Origin: Candidatus Scybalocola faecavium
Lineage (GTDB): Bacteria > Bacillota > Clostridia > Lachnospirales > Lachnospiraceae
Direction: 5' to 3'
Assembly: GCA_018713145.1 (NCBI GenBank)
Contig: DVFP01000001.1
Coordinates: 1 to 64,000, forward strand
Length of the DNA: 64,000 nt
The notes below the pieces were generated by a model that saw only the letters and a program-made list of their open reading frames with translations, had not been told where the DNA came from and did not search any database. Below, one piece after another: positions 44,278-54,017 of the stretch (within the stretch, counting starts at the first letter, position 1; each line of letters begins with the position of its first letter). The position numbers were made by a program, and so were the translations under genes.

Positions 44278-44468
44278 ATACTTTTTCCTCCCTGTTCTAT
44301 TCTTTTGGCATTAAAATCTGGATAAGATTCTTCTTTGTCCAAAACCGAAATTACTTTATATGATAACATATTATCTGTATCTTGCAGTAAATATTTTTCC
44401 ATCATCAACTCATGGCCAATAAAAATAGCAAAGTCCCCACAGCACTCAATGGCATGCTGCGAGGACAT
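44274..44468 (-). CDS. Short hypothetical ORF, possible gene fragment
   Basis: A 64-residue frame (SSQHAIECCGDFAIFIGHEL, then YKVISVLDKEESYPDFNAKR) between jetD and the GNAT gene. It has no ribosome binding site and looks like the end of a longer protein. It overlaps the GNAT start by 4 bp. I do not recognise the family, and it may be non-coding. Confidence 0.35.
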   Translation of the reverse strand: MSSQHAIECCGDFAIFIGHELMMEKYLLQDTDNMLSYKVISVLDKEESYPDFNAKRIEQGGKSI

Positions 44469-44497
44469 TTTTTATTTTCTACATGTAATTGTCCAAA

Positions 44498-45847
44498 TTA
44501 CGTCCCTTTCTCCTCCACATACCTTTCCAAAATCCGCTCCTGATACCCTGCCCGCTTTTCCCGGCATAAAAGATCTGCCGAAGGCCGCAGGGCCGGATCT
44601 GTGATCTTTTCAAGCATTTTTATCCGTCTTTGGGACAAAGGTTCTTCTGATAAACTGGCCATACAGTCCTGAGGGGACATATGCCAATACTCAAAGTCCC
44701 CCTGATAATACTGGCACAGTTTTTGAGCAATGGTCAGGCCTTCCGGATCAAAATCTCCGGCATAAAAGATTTTTATCTTCGCCGCAGCCAAAAGATCCAG
44801 CATAAGAAGGGCGCTTAATCGAGGCTGGCCATTCATGCACATCAGCGACCTTTGCCCTTTATAATGGCTTTGAAGTACAGAAAACACCGACGGATTTTCA
44901 ACAATATAGATGGTCTGGCTGATACACCAGACCCGGCTCCACCGGACAATAGCAGATAAAGGGACCAGCACCATATCTTCTTCCTGGCAAAAGCCATCCA
45001 TCCCCTTATGGAGCGTGCCGTCCTTTTTCACGGCTCCCACACCGGAAAGCATCGTGTAATTAGAGAGATCATCTAAAAGGATCCCTGCTTTAAGATACAA
45101 GCGCTGCTTTTTCTGAGCCGGGAACAGATCTTTCTCTAAAAAGGCTTTCTGGCCGCTTTCATCTAAAGATGCTTTCTGGTCTTCCCCATCATACCATTTC
45201 ACAAGCTCATAAAACATCCGGCCATAAAATTCTCCATCATCAAAACTGTGGGGATTTCCTGTAAGTTTCGCAGCAAAGACTGCCCGATACTCCACCTGAT
45301 CCCATTTTGCAGGCAAGGCGCACAGGATCTTTACAGCCATTTCAATCAGCCGCCTCCCCTGGGAGACATCATCCCCAAGACTGCGGAGCCGCCGGGAAAG
45401 TACAGGGAATGCCCCCGGATCTTCCCTGAAAGCTTCAAGCCACCTTTGGGCCAGAAGATCCTGACAGCCCTTTTCTACCTGCTCAAACATAGCCCTCCAG
45501 CGGCTGCGGCGCATCCGGGCCTCTTCCTTTTTTCCTACAGGAGCCCTGCCAAAGCAGGCTTCTAACAGCTGCTCCGGCGTCACCTGAGAAAAGCGGCTGT
45601 TTTGTAAAGCTGATTCAAATTTTTTCGCGGATATGGAAGCGCTTTTCTGACCGTGAAAACTTCTCTTAAAAAAGCCTTCCAGGATCTCCCGATCTTCCAA
45701 AGTAAGATTTTTTAACGTTACCGTTCCTGAAAAACTTCCATAGGACCTGTATTTTTCCAAAAATCCTTTTAAAAGTTTTTCAAAGACCGGATGTTCCATG
45801 AAATATTCCCTAGATTCATTCACCGGAGCATCTTTGTTCCATTTCAT
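44498..45847 (-). CDS. jetD: Wadjet nuclease subunit JetD (DUF2399/TIGR02679-like, Toprim)
   Basis: A protein of about 449 residues. The C-terminal third is a Toprim-like nuclease with YIVENPSVFSVL and the metal motif FYAGDFDPEGLTIAQKL (near 365). The N-terminal half (HPVFEKLLKGFLEKYRSYGSFSGTV; FGRAPVGKKEEARMRR) matches the TIGR02679/DUF2399 type of JetD. JetD cuts circular plasmid DNA loaded by the JetABC complex. Start choice: the ATG at 45847, 6 nt after GAGG, overlaps jetC by 32 bp; ATG 45799 with AGGGA is an alternative. Confidence 0.88.
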   Translation of the reverse strand: MKWNKDAPVNESREYFMEHPVFEKLLKGFLEKYRSYGSFSGTVTLKNLTLEDREILEGFFKRSFHGQKSASISAKKFESALQNSRFSQVTPEQLLEACFGRAPVGKKEEARMRRSRWRAMFEQVEKGCQDLLAQRWLEAFREDPGAFPVLSRRLRSLGDDVSQGRRLIEMAVKILCALPAKWDQVEYRAVFAAKLTGNPHSFDDGEFYGRMFYELVKWYDGEDQKASLDESGQKAFLEKDLFPAQKKQRLYLKAGILLDDLSNYTMLSGVGAVKKDGTLHKGMDGFCQEEDMVLVPLSAIVRWSRVWCISQTIYIVENPSVFSVLQSHYKGQRSLMCMNGQPRLSALLMLDLLAAAKIKIFYAGDFDPEGLTIAQKLCQYYQGDFEYWHMSPQDCMASLSEEPLSQRRIKMLEKITDPALRPSADLLCREKRAGYQERILERYVEEKGT

Positions 45848-48800
45848 ATTCATCCTCGATCAGTTCCTTTTTTATACCGTTCCACAAATATGGCATGACA
45901 GTTACAAACCGGGCATTTTGCGGCCGGATCAGCTGATAAATGGCCAGAGCATCCAATGTATCGCAGTCGCCCCACAAAACCTGGGAATTAATAATAAAAT
46001 CAAACTCAAATTCAGTCATAAGGCGGAACATATCCCGGATATTTTTATTATCCACGCCGGCAAAAGCCTCATCCAGAGAAATCAGACGGGGAGCGTCTTT
46101 TCGTCCTCCCTGATACTTGGCCACCACTGCGGAAAACAGAGGCACGTACATAGCCATAGCCTTTTCACCGCCGCTGAATGTTCCAAAAACGCTATTGGTC
46201 AGTTCTTTTGTCCGCTCACCGCTTTTTTGATAAAAAAGCTGAAATTCAAACCATTTCCGATAATCCAAAGTATCCTTCATCACCTGATAAAAAGACACCT
46301 GCCCTGCCCCATCGGCAGCCTGACGCCTGGCCTGTTCCACTTTGGACCTGAAATGCAGGGACAGCCGTGCGGCATCATCTTCATTCATGACCCGGTAATC
46401 CTGTCTTAAAAGTTCCACAAGATCCCGGGTATCCAGCTGTTCTTCCGTCTCTGCCGTCTTACTCCTCCACCTAAGAGACAGCTTCAGGCCGCTGGACGTA
46501 TTCATGGCCCCCATAAGGCCGTTCATTTTTTCAACCCAGGTCATGGAACTGTTGATCTTGCCCCGGATCTTCCGGCTGATGGTATTTGCCAGCACATCCT
46601 CAAACAGTTCCCGATCCCCCTCTTTTAAAAGCTGGGTAAGCTGGGCAATTTCCTCTTCCAGATAGGCCAACAGTTTGGAAAATGGCACAGCGACACCTTT
46701 ATAACGGGCCATAATATCTGCTCTGCGGGCTGTGGGGCAGCCGGAAGGGGCGTCTTCATCCAGTTCGCCAAAAAGCTCTGTCTGCATCGGCTGATCGGCG
46801 TTAAGATAGCCACGGTTTTCAAAATAAACCTGATTCAGATTCCCGATCACTGTATCTTTTTGCAGATTCTGGCACTCAGCAGCTAGAAGGCGCACCACAT
46901 CCTCCGGCTTTTCCTTAGCATCCCGGGCCTGGTCTACATAGCCAAGCTCCCATTCAGCTTCATAACACTTTTGAAACCATGAGGAACGCTTAAGACTGTC
47001 CTCTAACCGGCTCTGCCGCTCTTCCAGTTCTTCCCCGGCCCGTTTGGCCTGCTCACCCATACGGGTACGCTCTTCAATACAAGACTGGAGCTTTTGGGGA
47101 TATTCTTTCAGCCACCGGATACATTCATCCAGACGTTCACGGATCTGTTCATAATCTGTCAGCTTTAACTGCTCAGTCACAGAATCATAGGATGCCTTAT
47201 CATTTTTCAGCGTCCGCCGGGCAATGCCCAGATCGTACCGGATCTGCTCCATATCCTCATCCAGCCCTTCAAGGCGCTCATCCAGTTCCTTTAAATAAGC
47301 GGTGATCTGAAGGTAAAGCTCATGACCGGACTTTAATCTGAAAAAATGCCGGACATAATCTCTTGCTCCTGCGTCTGCAGCTTCAAAAACATCCAGCCGG
47401 CAGGTGAGATACAGGCCTTGCGCGATTTCCAGGGCTTCTTTGTGGGTTTGTCCAAGCTTTGCTGTTATTTTCTCAAGCTCTGCTTCCAACTCCAGCCCTT
47501 CTTCTTTTAACCGTTCCAGCTTTTGCTCCGCTGCAAAAAGCATCCGCCATGCTTCCCGTAAATCCTCATCTGTTGGAAATGCCAGATATTCTTCCTCAAG
47601 GGTTTTTAGCCGGGATCTTAACTGCTCTTCCCGGACTTTAATCTCTTCCATAGTATTTTCCAGTTCAAGGATCGCCTCTTTGCAGGCAGCGATCTTAGCC
47701 TGCCGATTCGCTTCCCTTGCACGGGTCCCTAAAAATCCGGCCTTATAGGCGCCGGAAATCGTACCGGACAGCGCGCCTATCTGATAAGTGCCATCTTTAA
47801 AAATGGCGGTTTGTCCCGAACGAATGTCAGCCCTGCTTAAATACCCGATCCCGGCCAAAATCCCGGTGATCCGCTGATTGGAAAAAATGTCATTGGCCAG
47901 ATCATTTAAGTCCAGTACATCCAGCAGGCTTTTGTCCGGATGGTCGTGAGTCACAAAAAGATACTTGTCACAGCATCCCGGATCCATTTGAAGCACCTGA
48001 TCTTTATACATTTCATCAATGACAAGGGCGTCTAAGATCCCCATGTGTACCAGGGCTTCCTCCAAATGGTCACAGTCTTCTTTTGACAAACTCTGACCAA
48101 ATTCCAGAACCTTATAAAATTCATCATATGGGATTCCTTTTTCATTTAAACGCTCCCGGTTCTTTATAACCTGGGTACTTCTTTCCGGCTCCGGTTCCCG
48201 CATGTTTTCCCATGAAGCAAGTTCTTCCAAAAGGGTCTGACGCTGAAGATCCTGACGGCTCCATTCTTCATGTTCCCGGGAAAGCTGCCATTCTAATATT
48301 CCCTTTGCAGCCAGCCATGCATCTGCGGCTGCTGACCGTATCCGGGCATAGTCCGATGCCTCACCATAGTTTTTTACAAATGCCGCCATTTCTTTCAGTG
48401 TCTCAGGAGAGAGTTTTAGCTCCTGATTTTTTCCTGCCCAGCTGTAAAGACTTTCGGTCCATTCATTCTGAACCTGGACAAACTGATCTTCCAACAGATT
48501 GACCTGGCGCATGCCCGCGTCTTCCTCCCGCTGGTGCTTGTCCCGTTTTTGGCGCAGCTCTTCCGTCTGGCGGCGCCACAATTCTTCTTCCCGCAAAATG
48601 GCAAGTCCTTTTTCGATCTTTTTCTGGGTATTTTCCATCTGCATCTGATGGGTATCAAAGACATAGGGACGGGACAAATCTTTTAAAAACTCATCCGCAA
48701 AGAACGTATGCTCTTCAAAAGCCATGGTCAAAGCCTCTTCGCCCATTTCATCCACCAGATCCCGGATTTCCTGTTCTTTTGTATACAGCCGGTCATTTTC

Positions 48801-49922
48801 TTCTTTCTGGCGCGCCTGGATCCCGGTTACCTGGTCCTCTTTAGTCAGAAGCTGAGTCTCCTTCTCCCGGCATATTTGCTCCTGATCCCGGATCCGTCCG
48901 GAAATCTCTGTCTGCTGTTCCTTTAAAGACAATGCGTCACTTTGATTTAACGAGTCTCTCTCTCGCTCCATGGCGGCTTTTTTAGCATCCAAAGTCTCCT
49001 GTTCTTCCTTTAGGGCCGTCTCGCGGGCCTGTGCCTGAGATTTCTTTGCGTCCAGTTCCCCAATTTCCTTTTTCAAATCCTGAACTTTCTTTTTTCCGGA
49101 CACATAGTGGTCTGCCTTTTCATAAAGGATCAGCCGGTTATACCGGTCCAGGACTCTGCTGATCTTTTCAGCAGCCGCCCTTGCCTCCTGTCTGGCCTTT
49201 AAGTTCATGCTCTGGGTATCCATATTTTCAATAGCCTCTGACATAGGCATCAATTCCTCATCAGACAAGGGCTGAAGGGAATCGCTTAAAATCTCATTAA
49301 CTACTGAAGGTTTAAAATCCTTGGAAAGCTTTGGGGTCCGCAGCTGGATGAGAAGATCGATCATTTCTTTATATTCATCCACGGTCTCAAAGCCAAAAAT
49401 CTGACGGTTCACATAGGCCATATAGTCTGCCTGCCGGTCAAAGACCACGCCCCCGTCTCCAATACGGTTTTCCAGTTCTTTTCTGGAAAGAGTGATCTTC
49501 TCCCCAGCCTCCTTATAAAGGAAAAAATCTCTGCCTACGCGGCGGTTATCCGAAAGGCCAAAGTACCATTTATCTAAAGGCTTTCCCCGTCTGGCCCGAA
49601 TCCCCATGCCAATGGTCAGATAATTTTTTGTCTCCTGCCGGCAAAACTCCAGATAAAGATACCCGGTACGTTCCTCCCGCTCATCTCCTTCCTCCAGGAG
49701 ATAGCTGATCATTTTCCTGTCTCTGGAACCAAAAGGATCCAGCCGTTCCGGACTCATATTTCCATCCAGCAAAAGAGGGATCACACTTTGCATGGTCACT
49801 GACTTTCCGGAACCATTGGAGCCTCTCAGCAGCATCCGTCCCTTAGCAAAGGAAAATTCCTGGTCATCATAATACCAGAAATTGATCAGTCCGATTCTAT
49901 TTGCCTGCCATCTGCTATTCAT
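45816..49922 (-). CDS. jetC: Wadjet SMC-like ATPase JetC (TIGR02680-like)
   Basis: A 1368-residue SMC/Rad50/MukB-type protein. Walker A is LLRGSNGSGKSVTMQS (near 34-47). Two long coiled-coil stretches follow (about 250-440 and 780-1000, rich in Glu/Arg/Leu heptads) around a hinge-like centre. The C-terminus holds the ABC signature TFSGGEKAMAMYVP (near 1235) and Walker B RLISLDEAFAGVD (near 1280). The opening RWQANRIGLINFWYYDDQEF is the TIGR02680 type. It is the DNA-loop-extruding motor of the defence complex. AGGAGG is 8 nt before the start, which overlaps jetB by 8 bp. Confidence 0.92.
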   Translation of the reverse strand: MNSRWQANRIGLINFWYYDDQEFSFAKGRMLLRGSNGSGKSVTMQSVIPLLLDGNMSPERLDPFGSRDRKMISYLLEEGDEREERTGYLYLEFCRQETKNYLTIGMGIRARRGKPLDKWYFGLSDNRRVGRDFFLYKEAGEKITLSRKELENRIGDGGVVFDRQADYMAYVNRQIFGFETVDEYKEMIDLLIQLRTPKLSKDFKPSVVNEILSDSLQPLSDEELMPMSEAIENMDTQSMNLKARQEARAAAEKISRVLDRYNRLILYEKADHYVSGKKKVQDLKKEIGELDAKKSQAQARETALKEEQETLDAKKAAMERERDSLNQSDALSLKEQQTEISGRIRDQEQICREKETQLLTKEDQVTGIQARQKEENDRLYTKEQEIRDLVDEMGEEALTMAFEEHTFFADEFLKDLSRPYVFDTHQMQMENTQKKIEKGLAILREEELWRRQTEELRQKRDKHQREEDAGMRQVNLLEDQFVQVQNEWTESLYSWAGKNQELKLSPETLKEMAAFVKNYGEASDYARIRSAAADAWLAAKGILEWQLSREHEEWSRQDLQRQTLLEELASWENMREPEPERSTQVIKNRERLNEKGIPYDEFYKVLEFGQSLSKEDCDHLEEALVHMGILDALVIDEMYKDQVLQMDPGCCDKYLFVTHDHPDKSLLDVLDLNDLANDIFSNQRITGILAGIGYLSRADIRSGQTAIFKDGTYQIGALSGTISGAYKAGFLGTRAREANRQAKIAACKEAILELENTMEEIKVREEQLRSRLKTLEEEYLAFPTDEDLREAWRMLFAAEQKLERLKEEGLELEAELEKITAKLGQTHKEALEIAQGLYLTCRLDVFEAADAGARDYVRHFFRLKSGHELYLQITAYLKELDERLEGLDEDMEQIRYDLGIARRTLKNDKASYDSVTEQLKLTDYEQIRERLDECIRWLKEYPQKLQSCIEERTRMGEQAKRAGEELEERQSRLEDSLKRSSWFQKCYEAEWELGYVDQARDAKEKPEDVVRLLAAECQNLQKDTVIGNLNQVYFENRGYLNADQPMQTELFGELDEDAPSGCPTARRADIMARYKGVAVPFSKLLAYLEEEIAQLTQLLKEGDRELFEDVLANTISRKIRGKINSSMTWVEKMNGLMGAMNTSSGLKLSLRWRSKTAETEEQLDTRDLVELLRQDYRVMNEDDAARLSLHFRSKVEQARRQAADGAGQVSFYQVMKDTLDYRKWFEFQLFYQKSGERTKELTNSVFGTFSGGEKAMAMYVPLFSAVVAKYQGGRKDAPRLISLDEAFAGVDNKNIRDMFRLMTEFEFDFIINSQVLWGDCDTLDALAIYQLIRPQNARFVTVMPYLWNGIKKELIEDEYEMEQRCSGE

Positions 49923-51060
49923 CCTGTTTTCCTCCTGCATAGTCTTTCGGGTAATGCCCGCAAATCCGCCCGGCAATGGGATAAATGCGTATGCTCTGTC
50001 CTTCTTCCCGGCGGATAAATCCCCACATTTCCATAGCCTCCAACACAGCGCGCGCAAATTCTCCATCCGGCATTTCCCGATAATTTTTTGTAAACCCTGA
50101 ACCAAAATCTGCTTTTACGTTTTTGATCAGACGCTCTAACTGGATCAGATCCACAAGGATCGTTTCATCCTCCCTAAGCTGCCATTTCTTCTCATCCGCC
50201 ATCCGACGGATCTGTCCGGCACACAGTAAAAGAATATCCGACAGCACATTGTTTTGAGGAAATGCCGCTCCAAGGTCACAGTCCTGTCCCATAATAAAAA
50301 AGACGCTGCCTTTATAAATGTCCACCCGGCAGTCAAAAACAGACTCCAGATCTTCGCTCAAGCGGCGTCCATAATATTTTAAATACTCAAAATCTTCCGG
50401 CGAACCGTCATTACGGTACATTCCAGGAGAAAGCAAAAGCCTTTTGTATACCCGATGCCGCCGGGCAAGTCCCCGCTCCTCATCAACGCCAAACCAGTCG
50501 CTTTCCCCAAAGTCTTCCGGCTTTGTATATCCCATAATATCCGCGGAAAAATTCCGCATAAAATACCGGGACGCTCCTGTATTTTCATAAAGCACCTCGC
50601 CTCCGGCACTGTCCATAAAATCATCATCCCTTCCATCGGTGACAAGAAGCATCCCCTGCTGTACCCCATAGCGCATGACCTTGATCAATCTGCGGCGGTG
50701 GGTATAGATGGTCCAGTCCACTTTTGCCTCTTTGGGCATATTTCCTTCAATATATTCCGTCAGCTGGGACAGGATAAACTGGCTTCCCGGCTCCTTATCT
50801 TCCAGAAACATAAGTAAAACACATAAAAACGCGTATTCCTCTTTGGATGTAAATTCCAGGATCCCCATGCCAGGCTCCGCCTTTGCCGGGATTTTTTCCA
50901 GCTTTACCAAAAGAGAATTTTCAATAAGGGAACACCCCATTTTCTCTGTAGCAAACCGGCGAATATCTCCGGAAGCATCCCGTATCTGATAATACAGCTC
51001 CTTATCCTGATCTTTTAACACCCACCGCCGGCGCATCAATGCTTCCAGTTCTTCTCTCAT
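49915..51060 (-). CDS. jetB: Wadjet subunit JetB (DUF2398/TIGR02678-like, MukE-like)
   Basis: A 381-residue winged-helix/kleisin-associated protein. RRRWVLKDQDKELYYQIRDA, FTSKEEYAFLCVLLMFLED and the winged-helix part (VDWTIYTHRRRLIKVMRYG, VQQGMLLVTDG) fit DUF2398/TIGR02678. In the JetABC complex it is the MukE/KITE-like subunit. The start overlaps the jetA stop (ATGA) and GGAGG precedes it. The family numbers are recalled, not searched. Confidence 0.85.
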   Translation of the reverse strand: MREELEALMRRRWVLKDQDKELYYQIRDASGDIRRFATEKMGCSLIENSLLVKLEKIPAKAEPGMGILEFTSKEEYAFLCVLLMFLEDKEPGSQFILSQLTEYIEGNMPKEAKVDWTIYTHRRRLIKVMRYGVQQGMLLVTDGRDDDFMDSAGGEVLYENTGASRYFMRNFSADIMGYTKPEDFGESDWFGVDEERGLARRHRVYKRLLLSPGMYRNDGSPEDFEYLKYYGRRLSEDLESVFDCRVDIYKGSVFFIMGQDCDLGAAFPQNNVLSDILLLCAGQIRRMADEKKWQLREDETILVDLIQLERLIKNVKADFGSGFTKNYREMPDGEFARAVLEAMEMWGFIRREEGQSIRIYPIAGRICGHYPKDYAGGKQDE

Positions 51061-52544
51061 GACTGTTCCTCCAAAAATACCATACTTAAAGCAGGCATGG
51101 TAAAATTTCCATCTTCACAGTGGACGACACATTTTTCTTTTCCATGGGAAAAATCCAGGCGAAACTGGCGTCCATCATCTGTTCGTCCCATAAAATCCCC
51201 ATCCTCTAAGGCATCAGACAGCCATTTTAAAAGGATTTCCCGGATCCTTGCCTCAATCACCGGAAGTTTTGCAAAATCAATGCGTCCATCCTTTTCCAGC
51301 AAAGCCAGCTTTTTACTTTCAGCCTGGAGATTATCCATAATCTGCTGTCTGGTCTCGGCCTTTTGCCGGCTGTGATCTGTCATAGCGCTGCGCCGGGTCT
51401 TTTCCCTGTATGTACGGATCCGTGGTTTGATAGTAAAGGTTTCTGGCCTTTCTTCATAGACGCCGCTGTTCATACTGTCTGTCTCCCGCGCCATTTCTCC
51501 CCGAAGGTGGCGGGGACATTCCACGCCAAACACCATGGCAGCCATTTCATGGGCCTGAGAAAGAGTCTGACACTTCATAAAAATAGAAGCAGCCTTCCGG
51601 TACTCTTCCCGCCGATTGGCCCCAAAAGCAGACCTTTCGCTTAAAAGAGCCGCGTAACGGGTGATCCTGCGGATCATATCATTTGTGGCATCAAACAGTT
51701 TTCCGGCCTCGTTTTCCCTGCCATTTTCCGACACAAACCAGTCATGGATGCTGTCAAAGCGGTCACGGTAGCTTTTTTTAAACATTGTTTCATTTACTTC
51801 TTCCATACGGGGAATGGACTTTTCATAAGCCAGCACCTTATCCAAAACAATATCCACAACATTCTCTGGCAGGGCCCTAAGTTCTGTTTCAATCACTCCT
51901 GTATTGCGCTGGAGCCCTTTTATAAAATTTCTCAAATAATCCACCAACCGGTCCTTAAATACAAGAAATTCCTGAGTCCGCATCATTTCCTCCGCCCGGA
52001 CACTGTTTAAGTCCCGGATATAATCCTTATAATTTTGATTCAGACGTATAAAATCATCCCTCAGATCCTTCCACCACCTATAAACAACCCCGTTATCCTT
52101 TTCCTGGGCCATGGATCTAAACTTCCCTACAGCTATGCGCAGCCTTTCCAAAAGGGTTGGTTCCAGGGAGGCCCCTTCAATAAAAAGATTTTCCAGCTGC
52201 AGCACCAGACGTTCGATCTGCACACTGTATTCTGACATTTGATAACGGTAATTCCGGTTATTAAATTCCGCCAAAGTCGCCACCTTGCGGGTATCCTGGC
52301 TGGGGATCAGATTTTTCCACTCTGCCAGCGCCTCAAGATCCTGGCGGCATTGCTCCTGGCGATAACCCGCAAAATACGGATCCGCCTTCATGGCCTCAAA
52401 CACATCTTCCTCATACAGCCAGTACCGCATCTTTTCATAATTTTCAAAAAAAATGCGCATAATGCATCTATATCGATCTACATTATCCGCATTTAAATAC
52501 TTTACTTCAGTTAAGGGTCGTGTCAGCTTTTCTGTAACCTCCAT
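51057..52544 (-). CDS. jetA: Wadjet subunit JetA (DUF2397/TIGR02677-like, kleisin)
   Basis: A 495-residue protein opening with LTEVKYLNADNVDRYRCIMRIFF (near 12), which matches the DUF2397/TIGR02677 type of JetA, followed by mostly helical, charged sequence. It acts as the kleisin that bridges the JetC heads. The set DUF2397-DUF2398-TIGR02680-TIGR02679 corresponds to the type III Wadjet arrangement as I remember it. GGAGGG lies 7 nt before the ATG at 52544. It is the first gene of jetABCD behind the promoter at 52633-52661. Confidence 0.85.
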   Translation of the reverse strand: MEVTEKLTRPLTEVKYLNADNVDRYRCIMRIFFENYEKMRYWLYEEDVFEAMKADPYFAGYRQEQCRQDLEALAEWKNLIPSQDTRKVATLAEFNNRNYRYQMSEYSVQIERLVLQLENLFIEGASLEPTLLERLRIAVGKFRSMAQEKDNGVVYRWWKDLRDDFIRLNQNYKDYIRDLNSVRAEEMMRTQEFLVFKDRLVDYLRNFIKGLQRNTGVIETELRALPENVVDIVLDKVLAYEKSIPRMEEVNETMFKKSYRDRFDSIHDWFVSENGRENEAGKLFDATNDMIRRITRYAALLSERSAFGANRREEYRKAASIFMKCQTLSQAHEMAAMVFGVECPRHLRGEMARETDSMNSGVYEERPETFTIKPRIRTYREKTRRSAMTDHSRQKAETRQQIMDNLQAESKKLALLEKDGRIDFAKLPVIEARIREILLKWLSDALEDGDFMGRTDDGRQFRLDFSHGKEKCVVHCEDGNFTMPALSMVFLEEQS

Positions 52545-52621
52545 GCCTTTGCCCTCCAATTTTCTTCTGTCACAGCGGCCGCTTCCCAATGATCCGCCGC
52601 TGTAGATCATACACAGTTGAT

Positions 52622-52665
52622 CGCATAAAGACAGTATAGAAGGAAATATATGGAAAAGCAAGGGG
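52622..52665 (-). promoter_or_regulatory. jetA promoter (copy 1 of a duplicated element)
   Basis: On the minus strand TTGCTT (52656-52661) and TATACT (52633-52638) are 17 bp apart. The same ~42-bp sequence recurs at 53429-53470 in front of the broken AlbA-type gene. Confidence 0.75.
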
Positions 52666-52677
52666 GTTTTGATATTT

Positions 52678-53399
52678 TTATTTTCTAAATTTGTATTTTC
52701 CCTTTCCCAGCCCCCTGACCGACTCTACTATATCCGCCTTTTTCAACTTGTTGATCAGATTACCTGCAGCTGTTTGTGAAATACCTACGATCTCTGCAAT
52801 CTCTTTTCGTCCAAATGCTGCATCGTACCCTACACGGTCAAAAATCAATCGAATTTTATCTTTTGTTGGAGCCGTTACATTCAGTCCATCAATCGCAACA
52901 TTAATCGCAACATCAATCGCAACTTGATGAGCTTCTGAATGATAATTTAGATTAGGGAGTGTTACAGTAAATTGAGTACGATCCGAATAAAAGGCAGGCT
53001 CCATTCCTGCGCGGAAGTTTGCCGCGCTTTCTTATCCAGCCCGTCCCAGCGGGTACAGAATAATCGGGATTGCCGGATTGGTGAATCATCTGCCATTAAA
53101 GCGCCTGCATTTGTCAATTTTCCTGTTTCATCCCTTATTTCAAAAGATTCAAACAACTTATCATCCATACTATGCCCGGTCCACATCCTATATCTCTCAC
53201 GGAGCTTGGAAAATGAAAAATCCCGAAAATCATAGGATGAAATCAAGGCATCATAACTTAAATTCATACCTTTCAGCAATAGTTGATTCAACACATGGTC
53301 AGGTGCCACTACACTTTCATTACCCAAGCGAATATACGCCTCTCGAATACCATCGGCCTTATAGTAATACGGTGTTGTCCGTCCCGCTTTTCCCGGCAT
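52678..53399 (-). pseudogene. Truncated AlbA_2/Schlafen-type ATP-binding regulator
   Basis: Two frames encode pieces of one known protein type. The front part (53399 to 52962) starts MPGKAGRTTPYYYKADGIRE, then YIRLGNESVVA, YRMWTGHSMDDKLFESF and LTNAGALMADDSP. The back part (53004 to 52678) has EPAFYSDRTQFTVTLPNLNY and a helix-turn-helix, KEIAEIVGISQTAAGNLINK. The usual N-terminal AlbA_2 domain and the whole ATPase-like middle are missing, and the frame changes at the joint near 52970-53000. A GCAAC-rich 12-bp triplet repeat (52887-52922) lies in the back part. AAAGG before 53399 might still allow the front piece to be made. Confidence 0.75.
52887..52922. repeat. Three 12-bp tandem repeats
   Basis: CATCAATCGCAA, CATTAATCGCAA and CATCAATCGCAA follow without gaps and add VAID/VAIN units to the remnant protein. 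Confidence 0.8.
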
Positions 53400-53833
53400 A
53401 AAATACCTTTACCTTCGTCTCGGCCAATCACATAAATAGTATAGAAGGAAATACTTGGAAAAACAAGGGCACTTTAGAATTTTGGGGTCTTCCTCAAGTT
53501 TGGGTATCCTTTGGAAAGAATCATTCATAATATCGTACAATATAAGTATATTCGGTTGCCAATTTATCCAACTACACCCCAAAATACAGTTTTACCTTTG
53601 GTAGCCGTAGAATTTAAGCTCCCACTTCGGCCTGATTCACGATTTTGCTGATTATGGCCTAACTTTTATTGCTTCAGTTCGGCTTGTATTGAAACTTTTT
53701 GATTTATAGCCGAATAATTGGGATGCAAAATTAGGCCGTAATTCCGTTTTTGCCGATTTTAGCCGAAATCCGATAGAAAATCCTACGGCCCTAATCAACA
53801 AAATCCATGTGGTAGCCGAAGTGGGCTTTATAC
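53400..53833. other. Intergenic region with duplicated promoter, dispersed element and long inverted repeat
   Basis: No gene is seen. 53429-53470 repeats the jetA promoter (TTGTTT, 17 bp, TATACT on the minus strand). 53574-53610 is a 37-bp element shared with 12460-12496. From about 53600 to 53833, GCCG/CGGC words recur about every 20-30 bp (GGTAGCCGTAG, CTTCGGCC, TATGGCC, GTTCGGC, TAGCCGAA, TAGGCCG), and the outer ~50 nt (53615-53662 versus 53783-53830) are imperfect inverted copies. The IS3 element begins right at the end of this repeat. Confidence 0.6.
53429..53470 (-). promoter_or_regulatory. Promoter of the AlbA-type remnant (copy 2 of the duplicated element)
   Basis: TTGTTT (53461-53466), a 17-bp spacer and TATACT (53438-53443) on the minus strand, with flanking sequence nearly identical to 52622-52665. 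Confidence 0.75.
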
Positions 53834-54017
53834 TGTATCCTATAAGGTAGACACGTTGATTGAGCGTTTAGTACGTATTTTGAGGCCTGAGTCCAAACTA
53901 TGGACAACAACCTGTCCGGATTATGAAGGGGATGTGTTTCTTTTCCCTTTTTGTGGACATGGCTGGACAGCTCATCTGCTGTTGTGATAAATTTATTTCA
54001 GAAAGGAAGGGCTGTTT

